Shown in pieces: positions 8,969 to 17,067 of a DNA stretch of 64,000 bases. Below the pieces are notes generated by a model that saw nothing but the letters and a program-made list of their open reading frames with translations, did not search any database and was not told the origin of the DNA. This DNA is from Parabacteroides sp. FAFU027. GTDB lineage: Bacteria; Bacteroidota; Bacteroidia; Bacteroidales; UBA7332. Position numbers and translations under genes: made by a program. Positions within the stretch are counted from its first letter, which is position 1. Each line of letters begins with the position of its first letter. The stretch covers positions 62,001 through 126,000 of the forward strand of contig NZ_JAKZKV010000006.1 in assembly GCF_022808675.1 (NCBI RefSeq), written 5' to 3'.

Positions 8969-10278
8969 AAGTGAAGGTAACAATTAAATCCATTATTTTG
9001 TATTCGATAATTCTAATCGGATTAATACAGGCTGCTTTTGTGGTTTCGTGGGAGGGGATGACGTATATCTCAGCGTCCCTTTCTTATTTGCTTGTAATTG
9101 CTGTAGGTGTTCTCTTTTACAAGATGTATATAAAACAAGACTTTGAATATCGGTATATTGTATTCTTTTATTTGAGTTTAGGTGTAGTTGCAATAATAAG
9201 AGGTGTGCTTTTTGAAGCCCAAAACTACTGGGATTGGAAACAAATGTTATTGAGTACAGCTTTGGTCATGTTGTTGCCACTTGTTAGTTGTATTGGTTCA
9301 AATAAGGAGGTTGCTCAGGCTATGTTTTATTCTTTTGTGAGATATTTATTACCAGTTTCTTTTGTGATTTTCTTTTTATCTAAGACTTCCATAAATACTG
9401 ATGGTTTCGGCCGTTTTGTCTCGCCCATTTATTTTCTAATTCTTTTTTTTCCACTTATAGAATGCAAATGGAAAATAATTATAGGATTAATTCTTGTTTG
9501 TTCTTTTTTCTCAGATATGGGAGCCCGTTCCAATATGATTCGAATTTTAATAGCTTTAGGAATCATGTTGTTATATTATTTCAGATTCTTTATAAGGGGA
9601 TATTTGCTGAGGGTATTCCGTCTATTGTTGTTTTTAATCCCCATTTTATTTTTTATTTTGGCTGTTACTGATACTTTTAATGTCTTCAAAATGAATGAGT
9701 ATATAAAAGGGGATTATACCTTGGCAGCAAAAAATGCTAATGGAGACGAGATTGATAATAATTTTACAGCAGATACACGAACATTTCTTTATAAAGAGGT
9801 TATTAGCTCAGGAATAAAACGTGATACCTTTTTGTTTGGTGAAAGTGCAGCAGGAGGATATATATCGGAGTATTTTGCAAGTACCGTTTTAGGATCTAAA
9901 GGTAGGATGGGTTCTGAAGTGGGTATATTGAATGTTTTTAATAATCTGGGAGTTGTTGGAGTCGTGGCTTTCACATTGATATATTATTTTGCTTCATATC
10001 TCGCTATTAATAAATCAAACAATTATTTCTGCAAGCTAATTGGAATTTTTATAGCATTTCGATGGGCATATTCGTGGGTTGAAGAATTTACTAATTTTGA
10101 TATGAATTATTTCTTTCTTTGGTTAAGCTTAGGGCTCTGTTTTTCAAAATCATTTCGTGATATGACTGATTCGGAAATGAGGTGTTGGGTACGTGGAATA
10201 TTTGATAGTAAAATTATTGTTAATGAGGATTCTGAGAAAATAGATTTACGATCACCGAAACGATTGAAATGGCGTTGA
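8965..10278 (+). CDS. Wzy-like O-antigen/capsule polymerase
   Basis: This 437-residue membrane protein has about 10-11 hydrophobic segments and one larger polar loop around residues 230-300 (NEYIKGDYTLAAKNANGDE and following). That layout fits Wzy polymerases, whose periplasmic loops join repeat units; sequence conservation in the family is very low. The call rests on topology plus context with Wzx and the glycosyltransferases. The gene is AT-rich and overlaps the GT4 gene by 4 bp. A lipid A-core ligase of the WaaL type has a similar topology and cannot be excluded. Confidence 0.65.
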   Translation: MKVKVTIKSIILYSIILIGLIQAAFVVSWEGMTYISASLSYLLVIAVGVLFYKMYIKQDFEYRYIVFFYLSLGVVAIIRGVLFEAQNYWDWKQMLLSTALVMLLPLVSCIGSNKEVAQAMFYSFVRYLLPVSFVIFFLSKTSINTDGFGRFVSPIYFLILFFPLIECKWKIIIGLILVCSFFSDMGARSNMIRILIALGIMLLYYFRFFIRGYLLRVFRLLLFLIPILFFILAVTDTFNVFKMNEYIKGDYTLAAKNANGDEIDNNFTADTRTFLYKEVISSGIKRDTFLFGESAAGGYISEYFASTVLGSKGRMGSEVGILNVFNNLGVVGVVAFTLIYYFASYLAINKSNNYFCKLIGIFIAFRWAYSWVEEFTNFDMNYFFLWLSLGLCFSKSFRDMTDSEMRCWVRGIFDSKIIVNEDSEKIDLRSPKRLKWR

Positions 10279-10305
10279 TTATATAAATATTGAAAATAAT
10301 AAAAT

Positions 10306-11145
10306 ATGAAATATATTGCCGTCCTAATGACGTGTCATAACCGTAAAGTAAAGACGATTGCATGTCTAGAGGCTTTGCATAATTGTCATTTGCCAAATGA
10401 AAATACTTTTGATGTTTTTTTGGTAGATGATGGTAGTATAGATGGTACAAGTATTGAAGTACTATCCCGCTTTCCAGATGTAAAAGTAATACAAGGAAAT
10501 GGCTTATTATTCTGGAATCGGGGGATGTGTTTGGCATGGAGTGAAGCAGCTAAAGGAAATTATGACTATTATTTGTGGTTGAATGATGATACTATATTAA
10601 AACCAGATGCGCTTCAGATTTTAATGTCCTGTTTAGACAAAGTAGGTGAGAGCTCAATTGTTTGTGGAGTCTGTGAAACCAAAATTGATGGCGAGGTTAC
10701 TTATAGTGGCTTGAATAAAAAGACGGAGGAAAAACTTATACCAAACGGAGTGCCTCAATTATGTGATTATTTTAATGGTAATGTGGTATTAGTTCCTGCG
10801 TCTGTGTTTAATGTTGTTGGTAATTTGGATCCCATTTTTCATCATGGGTTGGGAGACTTTGATTATGGTATGCGGGCATCTAAGCAAGGGATTAAATCCT
10901 ATGTAACAACTGAGTCTATTGCATATTGTGAAAAAAATGATCTCACTAAATGGTTTAACCCAAAATATTCTCTTATTGAGCGTCTGAGTGTGTTTACTAC
11001 ACCATTGGGTGGAGTTCCGTTTCAGTTTTTTGAGTACGCGAAGAGGCATTATGGCTATAAGAAAGCAATAACCAACTTTTTGACGATTCATATTCGATTG
11101 ATTTTCCCAAGATTCTGGAATAAGTACATAAAAGCAGAGAAATGA
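10306..11145 (+). CDS. Family 2 glycosyltransferase (rhamnosyl/galactofuranosyltransferase-like)
   Basis: This 279-residue GT-A enzyme has an AVLMTCHNRKVKTIACLEAL opening, VDDGSIDGTS, and the distinctive sequence GNGLLFWNRGMCLAWSEA followed by WLNDDTIL. That pattern marks a GT2 subgroup that often contains rhamnosyl- and galactofuranosyltransferases. HHGLGDFDYGMRA further on is the usual conserved acidic stretch. It would add a sugar to the growing repeat unit. Donor identity is not predictable. It overlaps the next gene by 4 bp. Confidence 0.8.
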   Translation: MKYIAVLMTCHNRKVKTIACLEALHNCHLPNENTFDVFLVDDGSIDGTSIEVLSRFPDVKVIQGNGLLFWNRGMCLAWSEAAKGNYDYYLWLNDDTILKPDALQILMSCLDKVGESSIVCGVCETKIDGEVTYSGLNKKTEEKLIPNGVPQLCDYFNGNVVLVPASVFNVVGNLDPIFHHGLGDFDYGMRASKQGIKSYVTTESIAYCEKNDLTKWFNPKYSLIERLSVFTTPLGGVPFQFFEYAKRHYGYKKAITNFLTIHIRLIFPRFWNKYIKAEK

Positions 11146-12119
11146 GTACTGAAACATCACGAAAAAATATAAATAAAGAGATTAGTCCGGTTTGTTTATT
11201 TGTTTATAATCGCTTAGAAGAGACTAAACAAACTGTTGAGGCTCTTCTAAAAAACAATCTTGCTTCAGAATCAGAGTTGTTTATCTTTTCTGATGGTCCT
11301 AAGAGTGAGCTAGCATCGCTAAAAGTAAATGAGGTAAGACATTATGTAAGACAAATTTCCGGATTTAAATCTGTAACTATTTTTGAATCGGAGGTAAATA
11401 AAGGCTTGGCGATGTCCATTATTGACGGAGTATCAAAAATAGTCGTGCAATATGGTAAGGTTATTGTATTAGAAGATGATCTGAAAACCACTCCCGATTT
11501 TCTAGATTTTATGAACCAAGCCTTAGCATTTTATGAAGCGTATCCAAGGGTTCAAACAATAAATGGATTTTCGTTGGCTCTTAAAGAAAAATCGTCTGAT
11601 GTGTATTTTCAAAGAAGGCCTTTTCCTTGGGGATGGGCAACATGGAAAGAATATTGGAATGTTGATCTATTCAATAAGAAAGAGTTGTTTGATATCATTA
11701 ATAGAGACAAGTCATTATTGAAATCATTCAAAAGAGAATGTGGTGCAGATATATCCAAAATGCTATTAGAGTCTCTCGGCAACAAAAATGATTCTTGGTA
11801 TGTTCGTTGGTCTTTTAATCACTTTCTAAGTGATAATTATTCTGTGTATCCAACTTACTCTTTAGTTCAAAATATCGGATACAATGAAACTGGAACTCAT
11901 TGTTCTGGGGTAAACCCGTACTTATCAGTTCAAAAAGAGGATATAAAATCAATATACAGTTTTATTCCCTTTGTTAATCCATCGCAAAACAGAACGCGAG
12001 AATTTATTTTCTATTTTTCAAAAAGGCATAAGATTCAGATTAGAATAAAATTGTTGATTTCAAAAAATGGAAGAAAAACAGTCTTATCTGAATTCTTAAA
12101 AAAAATAGCAGGGAAATGA
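11142..12119 (+). CDS. Glycosyltransferase, GNT-I-like GT-A fold
   Basis: This 325-residue protein starts [21 protein letters not shown], followed by LFIFSDGPK and [22 protein letters not shown]. The E-D-D motif and the later [17 protein letters not shown] segment match bacterial glycosyltransferases related to the GNT-I/alpha-1,3-mannosyl-glycoprotein GlcNAc-transferase fold, which are frequent in Bacteroidales capsule loci. EDD is the probable metal/nucleotide site. It overlaps both neighbours by 4 bp, in keeping with one polycistronic message. Confidence 0.8.
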   Translation: MSTETSRKNINKEISPVCLFVYNRLEETKQTVEALLKNNLASESELFIFSDGPKSELASLKVNEVRHYVRQISGFKSVTIFESEVNKGLAMSIIDGVSKIVVQYGKVIVLEDDLKTTPDFLDFMNQALAFYEAYPRVQTINGFSLALKEKSSDVYFQRRPFPWGWATWKEYWNVDLFNKKELFDIINRDKSLLKSFKRECGADISKMLLESLGNKNDSWYVRWSFNHFLSDNYSVYPTYSLVQNIGYNETGTHCSGVNPYLSVQKEDIKSIYSFIPFVNPSQNRTREFIFYFSKRHKIQIRIKLLISKNGRKTVLSEFLKKIAGK

Positions 12120-12652
12120 TTCAAACAATAAAGAATTTTCGCGATTTGTATCTGAAGCATCTAAAATGGCGTAAATACCAAATTGGAAAAAATTTTCATG
12201 CTGCCCGGGGAGTCTTTTTATGGGCAAAACAACAGCTTGTAATTGGAGATAATTTTTATATCGGTAAATATTCCATCATAGAATGTGATGCTATTATTGG
12301 TAATAATGTGATTTTAGCTAATCATGTTTCTTTGATAGGTCGTTATGATCATCATTATCAACAATTAGGCGTTCCTATTCGTTTATCACCTCAAATCAGA
12401 GATGAAAATTACGATTGGAAGGGATTAGATCAACTGATTACTGTAGAAGATGATGTGTGGATTGGTCTGGGAGTAATAATTTTAGGTGGTGTTAAGATTG
12501 GGACAGGTAGTATTATCGCAGCAGGTTCTGTAGTAACAAAGGATGTTGATCCCTATTCGATTTATGGAGGGAATCCCGCAAAAAAGATTCGAGATAGATT
12601 TGATGATAAAGAGCAACTAGAAGAACATTTGCGAATTACAGAGAAAAGATAA
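12116..12652 (+). CDS. Hexapeptide-repeat O-acetyltransferase (WcaF/CysE-like fold)
   Basis: This 178-residue left-handed beta-helix protein has hexapeptide turns [33 protein letters not shown] and [19 protein letters not shown] loop with [12 protein letters not shown] supplies the likely catalytic histidines, and the end [12 protein letters not shown] is typical. It would decorate the polysaccharide with acetyl groups. It is the last gene of the AT-rich cassette; the sequence becomes richer in G+C in the next gene. Confidence 0.75.
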   Translation: MIQTIKNFRDLYLKHLKWRKYQIGKNFHAARGVFLWAKQQLVIGDNFYIGKYSIIECDAIIGNNVILANHVSLIGRYDHHYQQLGVPIRLSPQIRDENYDWKGLDQLITVEDDVWIGLGVIILGGVKIGTGSIIAAGSVVTKDVDPYSIYGGNPAKKIRDRFDDKEQLEEHLRITEKR

Positions 12653-12673
12653 AATATTTTCAATAGGTTAGTT

Positions 12674-13399
12674 ATGCGACTCAAAAAAATAAAACCACTT
12701 CGTAACCGGATGGCGTTACGGCATCTGCCGAATAAGAAGTTATTGATCACGACGATCAATGCACACTCTTACAATGTCAGTCGGAAAGACGCCGGATTTG
12801 CCAGGGCACTGCAAAAGTCAGATGTATTGATTGCAGATGGCGCCAGTGTGGTGTGGTCCATCCAGATGTTACAGAAAAGAAAGGTGCAGCGCATAGCTGG
12901 TGCTGATCTTTTCCGATTTGAGATGAAGCGATTGCAGAATATTGGAGGGGTTTCCTTTTTTCTGGGGAGCAGCGAATCCACGTTAGATAAAATAAGGGAA
13001 CGTGCAGCGAAAGAATATCCCAATGTGAGGATAGAGACCTATTCTCCCCCTTATAAACCTGATTTTTCTGATGACGATAACCGGGAAATGATAGAGGCAA
13101 TCAATGCGGTAAAGCCGGATGTGCTCTTTATTGGCATGACCGCACCCAAGCAGGAGAAATGGGCATTGAAGCACATGGAATACCTGGATGTAAAACACAT
13201 TGGGTGTATTGGTGCGGTATTTGATTTTTATGCCGGGAATAAGAATCGCGCCCCCAAATGGATGCAAAATGCCGGTCTGGAGTGGTTGCATCGTTTCTCT
13301 TCCGAGCCGGGAAGGCTATGGAAAAGGTATCTGGTGGGAAATGCTTTATTTGTCAGTCATTTGGTGGGGGAGACCTTGTCTCATGATAAGGATGAATAA
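12674..13399 (+). CDS. WecG/TagA/CpsF-family glycosyltransferase (GT26)
   Basis: This 241-residue protein has the family hallmarks TINAHSYNV, LIADGASVVW, RIAGADLF and VLFIGMTAPKQEKW, ending with GCIGAVFDFYAGNKNRAP and WLHRFSSEPGRLWKRYL. GT26 enzymes such as WecG and TagA add the second sugar (often ManNAc-type) onto the undecaprenyl-linked first sugar. Its base composition is higher in G+C than the genes before it and matches the sugar transferase gene that follows, so both look like conserved flank rather than serotype cassette. Its stop overlaps a short signal-peptide-like open frame. Confidence 0.85.
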   Translation: MRLKKIKPLRNRMALRHLPNKKLLITTINAHSYNVSRKDAGFARALQKSDVLIADGASVVWSIQMLQKRKVQRIAGADLFRFEMKRLQNIGGVSFFLGSSESTLDKIRERAAKEYPNVRIETYSPPYKPDFSDDDNREMIEAINAVKPDVLFIGMTAPKQEKWALKHMEYLDVKHIGCIGAVFDFYAGNKNRAPKWMQNAGLEWLHRFSSEPGRLWKRYLVGNALFVSHLVGETLSHDKDE

Positions 13400-13705
13400 A
13401 ATCCGGAAGTCCGTCAGCATATTGCTTATAGTTGGAATGCTATGATTAGCGGATCATAGTGAATTTGAAGAAATAATCAATTATCTTAAAATGGTAGCCG
13501 GGAAAGATTTCTTTGTGGTATTTGAATCTGTTCGAAGCGCGGATTTTGAGGGTTTGATCAATGGAATAATGGAGTGGTGGATACTGAAGTGGATGAAACC
13601 ATTATGGCTTTTTAGTTGACAGAGGTTGAATGATCCGCTCCGGATTATTCCTGGGATGAAACGGTAATGGGGGAAGAACCTCCTGAGAGTCTGTTCGGGA
13701 TATAG
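13392..13705 (+). pseudogene. Degraded remnant of an exported-protein gene
   Basis: An ATG at 13392 overlapping the wecG stop opens MNKIRKSVSILLIVGML and stops at 13443-13445, like a truncated signal peptide. Another frame then reads ADHSEFEEIINYLKMVAGKD and on to 13619. A third frame from 13574 reads VVDTEVDETIMAF, and after two stops SWDETVMGEEPPESLFGI to 13705. The successive frames read like coding sequence broken by indels and stops. No family is recognised. The remaining spacer to 13906 holds nothing else I can identify. Confidence 0.35.
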
Positions 13706-13906
13706 TCGGATTTCTGTGCGTAAATCCCTGTAAGCGCCAGTAAAGAAATTAAGATTATGGATCACAGATCCTGGAGATAAAAGAAGCCGGGATTGCAAAT
13801 CCCGACTGACGAAAGAATCAAGTTATGCTAACTGTCACAAATTTCATTTCTACAGAAAAAACGTTAGGGATTGCAAGTAAATGAAGCGATAAATTTTACA
13901 ATTGCT

Positions 13907-13914
13907 TATTTTTG
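13907..13914 (+). promoter_or_regulatory. Bacteroidota -7 promoter element before the sugar transferase
   Basis: TATTTTTG matches the TAnnTTTG consensus exactly and lies 55 bp before the start codon at 13970, leaving a leader of about 50 nt. No clear -33 TTTG is visible at the usual spacing. It suggests that the initiating transferase has its own promoter apart from the cassette operon. Confidence 0.45.
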
Positions 13915-13969
13915 TAATCGTATTGAGGAATTTGCTCCTGCACAATGATATATTGTTAACTGACTAAGA

Positions 13970-14623
13970 ATGGAAACAGAGAAAAAAACTGAAGCAATTG
14001 CACTGAACCGGGATGTGCTGGACGAAGTGAGAAACAAGGCCGTGAAGCGCACCTTTGATGTGTTGTTTTCCCTGGTGGTATTACTGATGATATTCCCACT
14101 GCTCTTTTTGATAGTGGCGATTGCGATTAAGCTCTCTTCGCCGGGCCCGGTGTTTTTTAAACAACTCCGTACGGGGCTGAACGGGAAAGAGTTCTGGTGT
14201 TATAAATTCCGCTCGATGCGAGTCAATAAGGCCTCGGATAAGCTCCAGGCAACAAAGGATGATCCCCGCAAGACGAGAGTGGGTGACTTCCTGCGCAAGT
14301 CCAATATTGATGAGATTCCCCAGTTTATCAATGTGCTGATCGGGGATATGTCGGTGGTAGGACCGCGTCCGCATATGATTAAGCATACGGAAGATTACTC
14401 GGAGCTGATCGATAACTATATGGATCGCCACTTAGTGAAGCCGGGTATTACCGGGTTGGCCCAGGTGAGAGGATTTCGGGGTGAGACCCGGGAGCTGCAC
14501 CAGATGGCCGGTCGGGTACGGTTGGATGTCTTCTATATTCAGAACTGGTCGCTGGCGCTGGATCTGAAGATTATTTACCGTACGGTCAAGAATGTGGTGC
14601 AGGGGGAGAAGCTGGCTTACTGA
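13970..14623 (+). CDS. Initiating undecaprenyl-phosphate sugar phosphotransferase (small PglC/WbaP-type)
   Basis: This 217-residue monotopic phosphoglycosyltransferase has a basic N-terminus, one hydrophobic re-entrant segment (VLFSLVVLLMIFPLLFLIVA) and then the conserved core SSPGPVFFKQLRTGLNG, FRSMRVN, LRKSNIDEIPQFINVL, GDMSVVGPRPH and KPGITGLAQVRGFRGET. It transfers a sugar-1-phosphate from a UDP-sugar to undecaprenyl phosphate and so starts repeat-unit synthesis. The short form lacks the four-helix N-terminal domain of WbaP. It is the last recognisable polysaccharide gene in the window. Confidence 0.9.
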   Translation: METEKKTEAIALNRDVLDEVRNKAVKRTFDVLFSLVVLLMIFPLLFLIVAIAIKLSSPGPVFFKQLRTGLNGKEFWCYKFRSMRVNKASDKLQATKDDPRKTRVGDFLRKSNIDEIPQFINVLIGDMSVVGPRPHMIKHTEDYSELIDNYMDRHLVKPGITGLAQVRGFRGETRELHQMAGRVRLDVFYIQNWSLALDLKIIYRTVKNVVQGEKLAY

Positions 14624-14703
14624 GTAGTGAGTAGTGAGAGTTTTTTTGAACCACATAGGCACATAGGGCACAGTAGGACTTTGCTCCAGAGTTATTTTCT
14701 TAT

Positions 14704-14733
14704 CACAGAGATACACAGAGAACGGCACAGAGG
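14704..14733 (+). repeat. Dispersed CACAGAG repeat, copy 1
   Basis: A 30-nt segment beginning CACAGAGATACACAGAG is identical to 16794-16823. In both copies it is followed by a nearly identical stretch ending in CGCTCTGTGGCT, which can fold back on the CACAGAG part. It lies in the 660-bp spacer between the sugar transferase and the AAA ATPase, which has no gene I can support. Confidence 0.7.
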
Positions 14734-14870
14734 GCCACGGAGGTTAGATATTTACCGCTCTGTGGCTTTTTGTTTTATTGGCACTACTGGTTTTAGAGTG
14801 GGTGTATGATTTTACTTGATATAAACTGGGCACTGGGGATGCTTTATTAAAATGATAATTCTACACAACC

Positions 14871-15050
14871 GCCCCTAATTAGCTTCGCCGATCTACCGAT
14901 TCCCCTAAAGGGGACTTAAAGAGAGTGCCGGGAATGAAATAAGTCGCTAAATAAATGCCATTTAACCCGCAGAGAGTCAAAAACATACTGTGGGTAAAGT
15001 CCCCTTCAGGGGAACCAACGGTCATTGACCATCGGGAGATAATTAGGGGC
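14871..15050. repeat. 180-bp inverted-repeat (MITE/REP-like) element
   Basis: The ends GCCCCTAATTA (14871-14881) and TAATTAGGGGC (15040-15050) are perfect inverted repeats. Just inside are a second inverted pair: TTCCCCTAAAGGGGACTT at 14900-14917 and AAGTCCCCTTCAGGGGAA at 14997-15014. The CCCCTAAAGGGG core recurs between carA and carB. There is no coding frame of interest inside. It fits a non-autonomous repeat, but no transposase or target duplication was seen. Confidence 0.65.
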
Positions 15051-15152
15051 AGTAATTCGAGACGGAGAGATATTGAATACATTTGACATTAATGCTCTTT
15101 GTATTGTCTCACACTAAACCCGGTAGAACCCCTTAAATAAGAATTATGGTGT

Positions 15153-15236
15153 TATTGCCTTGGAAAAACGTATTCCTAATCGTGGTATTGACTTGGAAAA
15201 ACGTATTTTAAATTGCGATATTGCCTTGGAAAAACG
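15153..15236 (+). repeat. Three 33-bp direct repeats before the AAA ATPase
   Basis: The core TATTG(C/A)CTTGGAAAAACG occurs at 15153-15170, 15186-15203 and 15219-15236, giving an exact 33-bp period. The last copy overlaps the promoter region; a TATCTTTG (-7-like) box follows at 15245-15252. A fourth, shorter echo, TGGAAAAACGAA, lies inside the gene at 15325-15336, where it encodes part of YLWKNES. The repeats could be operator sites or the result of slippage from the gene's own start. Confidence 0.7.
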
Positions 15237-15244
15237 AAAATGAA

Positions 15245-15252
15245 TATCTTTG
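15245..15252 (+). promoter_or_regulatory. -7 promoter element of the AAA ATPase gene
   Basis: TATCTTTG fits TAnnTTTG and lies 31 bp before the start codon at 15283. A TTG within the third 33-bp repeat sits about 21 bp upstream and could act as the -33 region, which would place the repeat array directly over the promoter. Confidence 0.45.
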
Positions 15253-15282
15253 CAGTTCTAAAGTTTAAGCCCGGTAAAAGAT

Positions 15283-16608
15283 ATGGCCTACTATAAGCGT
15301 GATATAGAAACAGAATTGTATCTCTGGAAAAACGAATCGGATAGACATCCATTGTTGGTTCGTGGAGCCCGTCAGGTTGGTAAATCATCCTTGATACGAA
15401 ATTTGGGCTCTCAATTCAAAAATTTTATTGAGGTAAATTTTGAGCAAGATCAGGATGTAAAGACTGTTTTTGCAGGAAATTTAAATCCTCAACGAATTTG
15501 TGAGCAGCTATCGGTGATATACGATACTCCTATAGTGCCCGGTGAAACACTTTTATTTCTTGATGAGATTCAAAGTTGTTTGCCTGCTATATCATCGTTG
15601 CGTTTTTTCTACGAGAAATATCCTGAACTACATGTTATTGCAGCCGGTTCCCTGCTTGAGTTTGCATTATCAGAACTTCCGTCATTTGGAGTAGGGCGCA
15701 TTAGTTCTCTATTTTTATATCCTTTTTCGTTTGGTGAATTTATAGAAGCATCCGGTGCAGGATTATTGCGCAAAGCAATTGCCGAAGCGTCTCCACAAAA
15801 TCCATTATCAGAGCTAGTTCATCGCAAGGCTCTCGATTTATATAAGCGATTTTTGATTTTGGGTGGCATGCCTAAAATTGTATCTACTTATCTGGAGGCG
15901 CATGATTTATTAAAATGTCAGCGTGTTTTGGATGATTTGATTTATTCGTATGAAGATGATTTTGCAAAATACAAAAAGCGGGCCTCTACATCTGTGATAC
16001 GGGAAGTATTTAAGTCGGTGGTGGAGCAGAACGGACAAAAATTTGTATATAGCAATACCTCTCCGGATTTAAACCGGATGCAGGTTAAGGACGCACTTGA
16101 ATTGTTAACTATGGCAGGATTAATTATTCCGATTACCCATAGTTCGGCCAATGGTATCCCCCTGGGGGCGGAAGTAAATCCTAAAAAACGTAAGTTCATC
16201 GTTTTTGATTCCGGTATTTTTCAGCGACTACTGGGATTAAACCTATCTGAGATTTTACTGAAGGATGATTTTCAATCCATCAATAAAGGAAATATTGCTG
16301 AGCTGAATGTTGGTCTGGAGCTGATTAAATCAGCATCGTGCTACCAGCGTCAGAGTTTGTATTATTGGCAGCGCGAAGCAAAGAACAGTAATGCTGAAGT
16401 TGATTATCTGATTCGGATTGGCTTATCAATACTACCCATTGAAGTTAAGTCCGGTACAAAAGGCAGTATGCAAAGTTTGTACCTTTTTATGGATTCTAAA
16501 AATAGTGAAAAAGGAATTCGGGTGTCGCAGGAGAATTTTTCGTTCTATGATAAGATAGAAGTATTCCCTCTTTATGCTGTAGGGAATTTGTATCATCACA
16601 GCCGCTAA
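15283..16608 (+). CDS. AAA ATPase with DUF4143 domain
   Basis: This 441-residue protein begins MAYYKRDIETELYLWKNESD, then Walker A GARQVGKS at residues 28-35 (Lys34) and Walker B LLFLDEIQ at 90-97. The arginine-rich sensor region GRISSLFLYPFSFGEFIE is characteristic of the AAA_14 group. The C-terminal part, with EVDYLIRIGLSILPIEVKSG, is the DUF4143 domain, which has a nuclease-like E-V-D...E-V-K pattern. The family is abundant in Bacteroidota and its function is not settled; antitoxin, defence or regulatory roles have been suggested. It stands alone between repeat-rich spacers, with the 33-bp array directly upstream. Confidence 0.85.
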   Translation: MAYYKRDIETELYLWKNESDRHPLLVRGARQVGKSSLIRNLGSQFKNFIEVNFEQDQDVKTVFAGNLNPQRICEQLSVIYDTPIVPGETLLFLDEIQSCLPAISSLRFFYEKYPELHVIAAGSLLEFALSELPSFGVGRISSLFLYPFSFGEFIEASGAGLLRKAIAEASPQNPLSELVHRKALDLYKRFLILGGMPKIVSTYLEAHDLLKCQRVLDDLIYSYEDDFAKYKKRASTSVIREVFKSVVEQNGQKFVYSNTSPDLNRMQVKDALELLTMAGLIIPITHSSANGIPLGAEVNPKKRKFIVFDSGIFQRLLGLNLSEILLKDDFQSINKGNIAELNVGLELIKSASCYQRQSLYYWQREAKNSNAEVDYLIRIGLSILPIEVKSGTKGSMQSLYLFMDSKNSEKGIRVSQENFSFYDKIEVFPLYAVGNLYHHSR

Positions 16609-16741
16609 TGTTAAGTGTCATTTATTGAAAATCATTTTACCAGGGTTTGTAACTGCAAAATGTGACAACAAATATGGCTCTATAACGAATGGTATGGGTA
16701 ATATCGTTACTTAGAGAAATATTCCCTAAGCTTCGTGTAAT

Positions 16742-16770
16742 GCGTCAAGCGGCATGAAGCCGCTGATCGC
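16742..16770 (+). repeat. 29-bp direct repeat, copy 1
   Basis: GCGTCAAGCGGCATGAAGCC followed by GCTGATCGC recurs at 16904-16932 with two substitutions. The internal GCGGC...GCCGC arms can pair, so each copy is a small hairpin. The spacer 16609-17067 holds these repeats and the second CACAGAG copy, and no gene. Confidence 0.65.
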
Positions 16771-16793
16771 CAGAGAGCCGTACTGTTTCTTAC

Positions 16794-16823
16794 CACAGAG
16801 ATACACAGAGAACGGCACAGAGG
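16794..16823 (+). repeat. Dispersed CACAGAG repeat, copy 2
   Basis: This is an identical 30-nt copy of 14704-14733. It is followed by TTTATCGCTCTGTGGCTCTC and an inverted CTCTGTGTAAACCTCCGTTG, so the whole 16794-16876 stretch can fold into a long imperfect hairpin. Confidence 0.7.
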
Positions 16824-16903
16824 TTTAATATTTATCGCTCTGTGGCTCTCTGTGTAAACCTCCGTTGTTCTCTGTGATATAAATTGCAGGTTGAATTGGT
16901 AAC

Positions 16904-16932
16904 GCGTCAAGCGGCGTGGAGCCGCTGATCGC
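16904..16932 (+). repeat. 29-bp direct repeat, copy 2
   Basis: This is the second copy of the GCGTCAAGCGGC hairpin repeat, 162 bp after the first. It lies about 90 bp before the carA promoter box. Confidence 0.65.
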
Positions 16933-17023
16933 TATTGGGGTTTTCTGTGATATTCTTTCTGTGCAAGTTGTTAATATCCACAAATTTCCCTTTGGTCTTT
17001 TCTGATAATTGCGTGATTATCCT

Positions 17024-17031
17024 TATCTTTG
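17024..17031 (+). promoter_or_regulatory. -7 promoter element of carA
   Basis: TATCTTTG matches TAnnTTTG and lies 37 bp before the carA start codon, a normal leader length for Bacteroidota. No convincing -33 TTTG lies at 19-21 bp; a TTTG at 16991 is too far away. Confidence 0.5.
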
Positions 17032-17067
17032 CCTGATTTTTAAATAACAGAGTAAGTTAGTATATAA

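Noticed and set aside
13481-13798. 105-codon minus-strand frame in the spacer before the sugar transferase
   Set aside because: It opposes the apparent remnant coding frames on the + strand, and its sequence has no recognisable motif.
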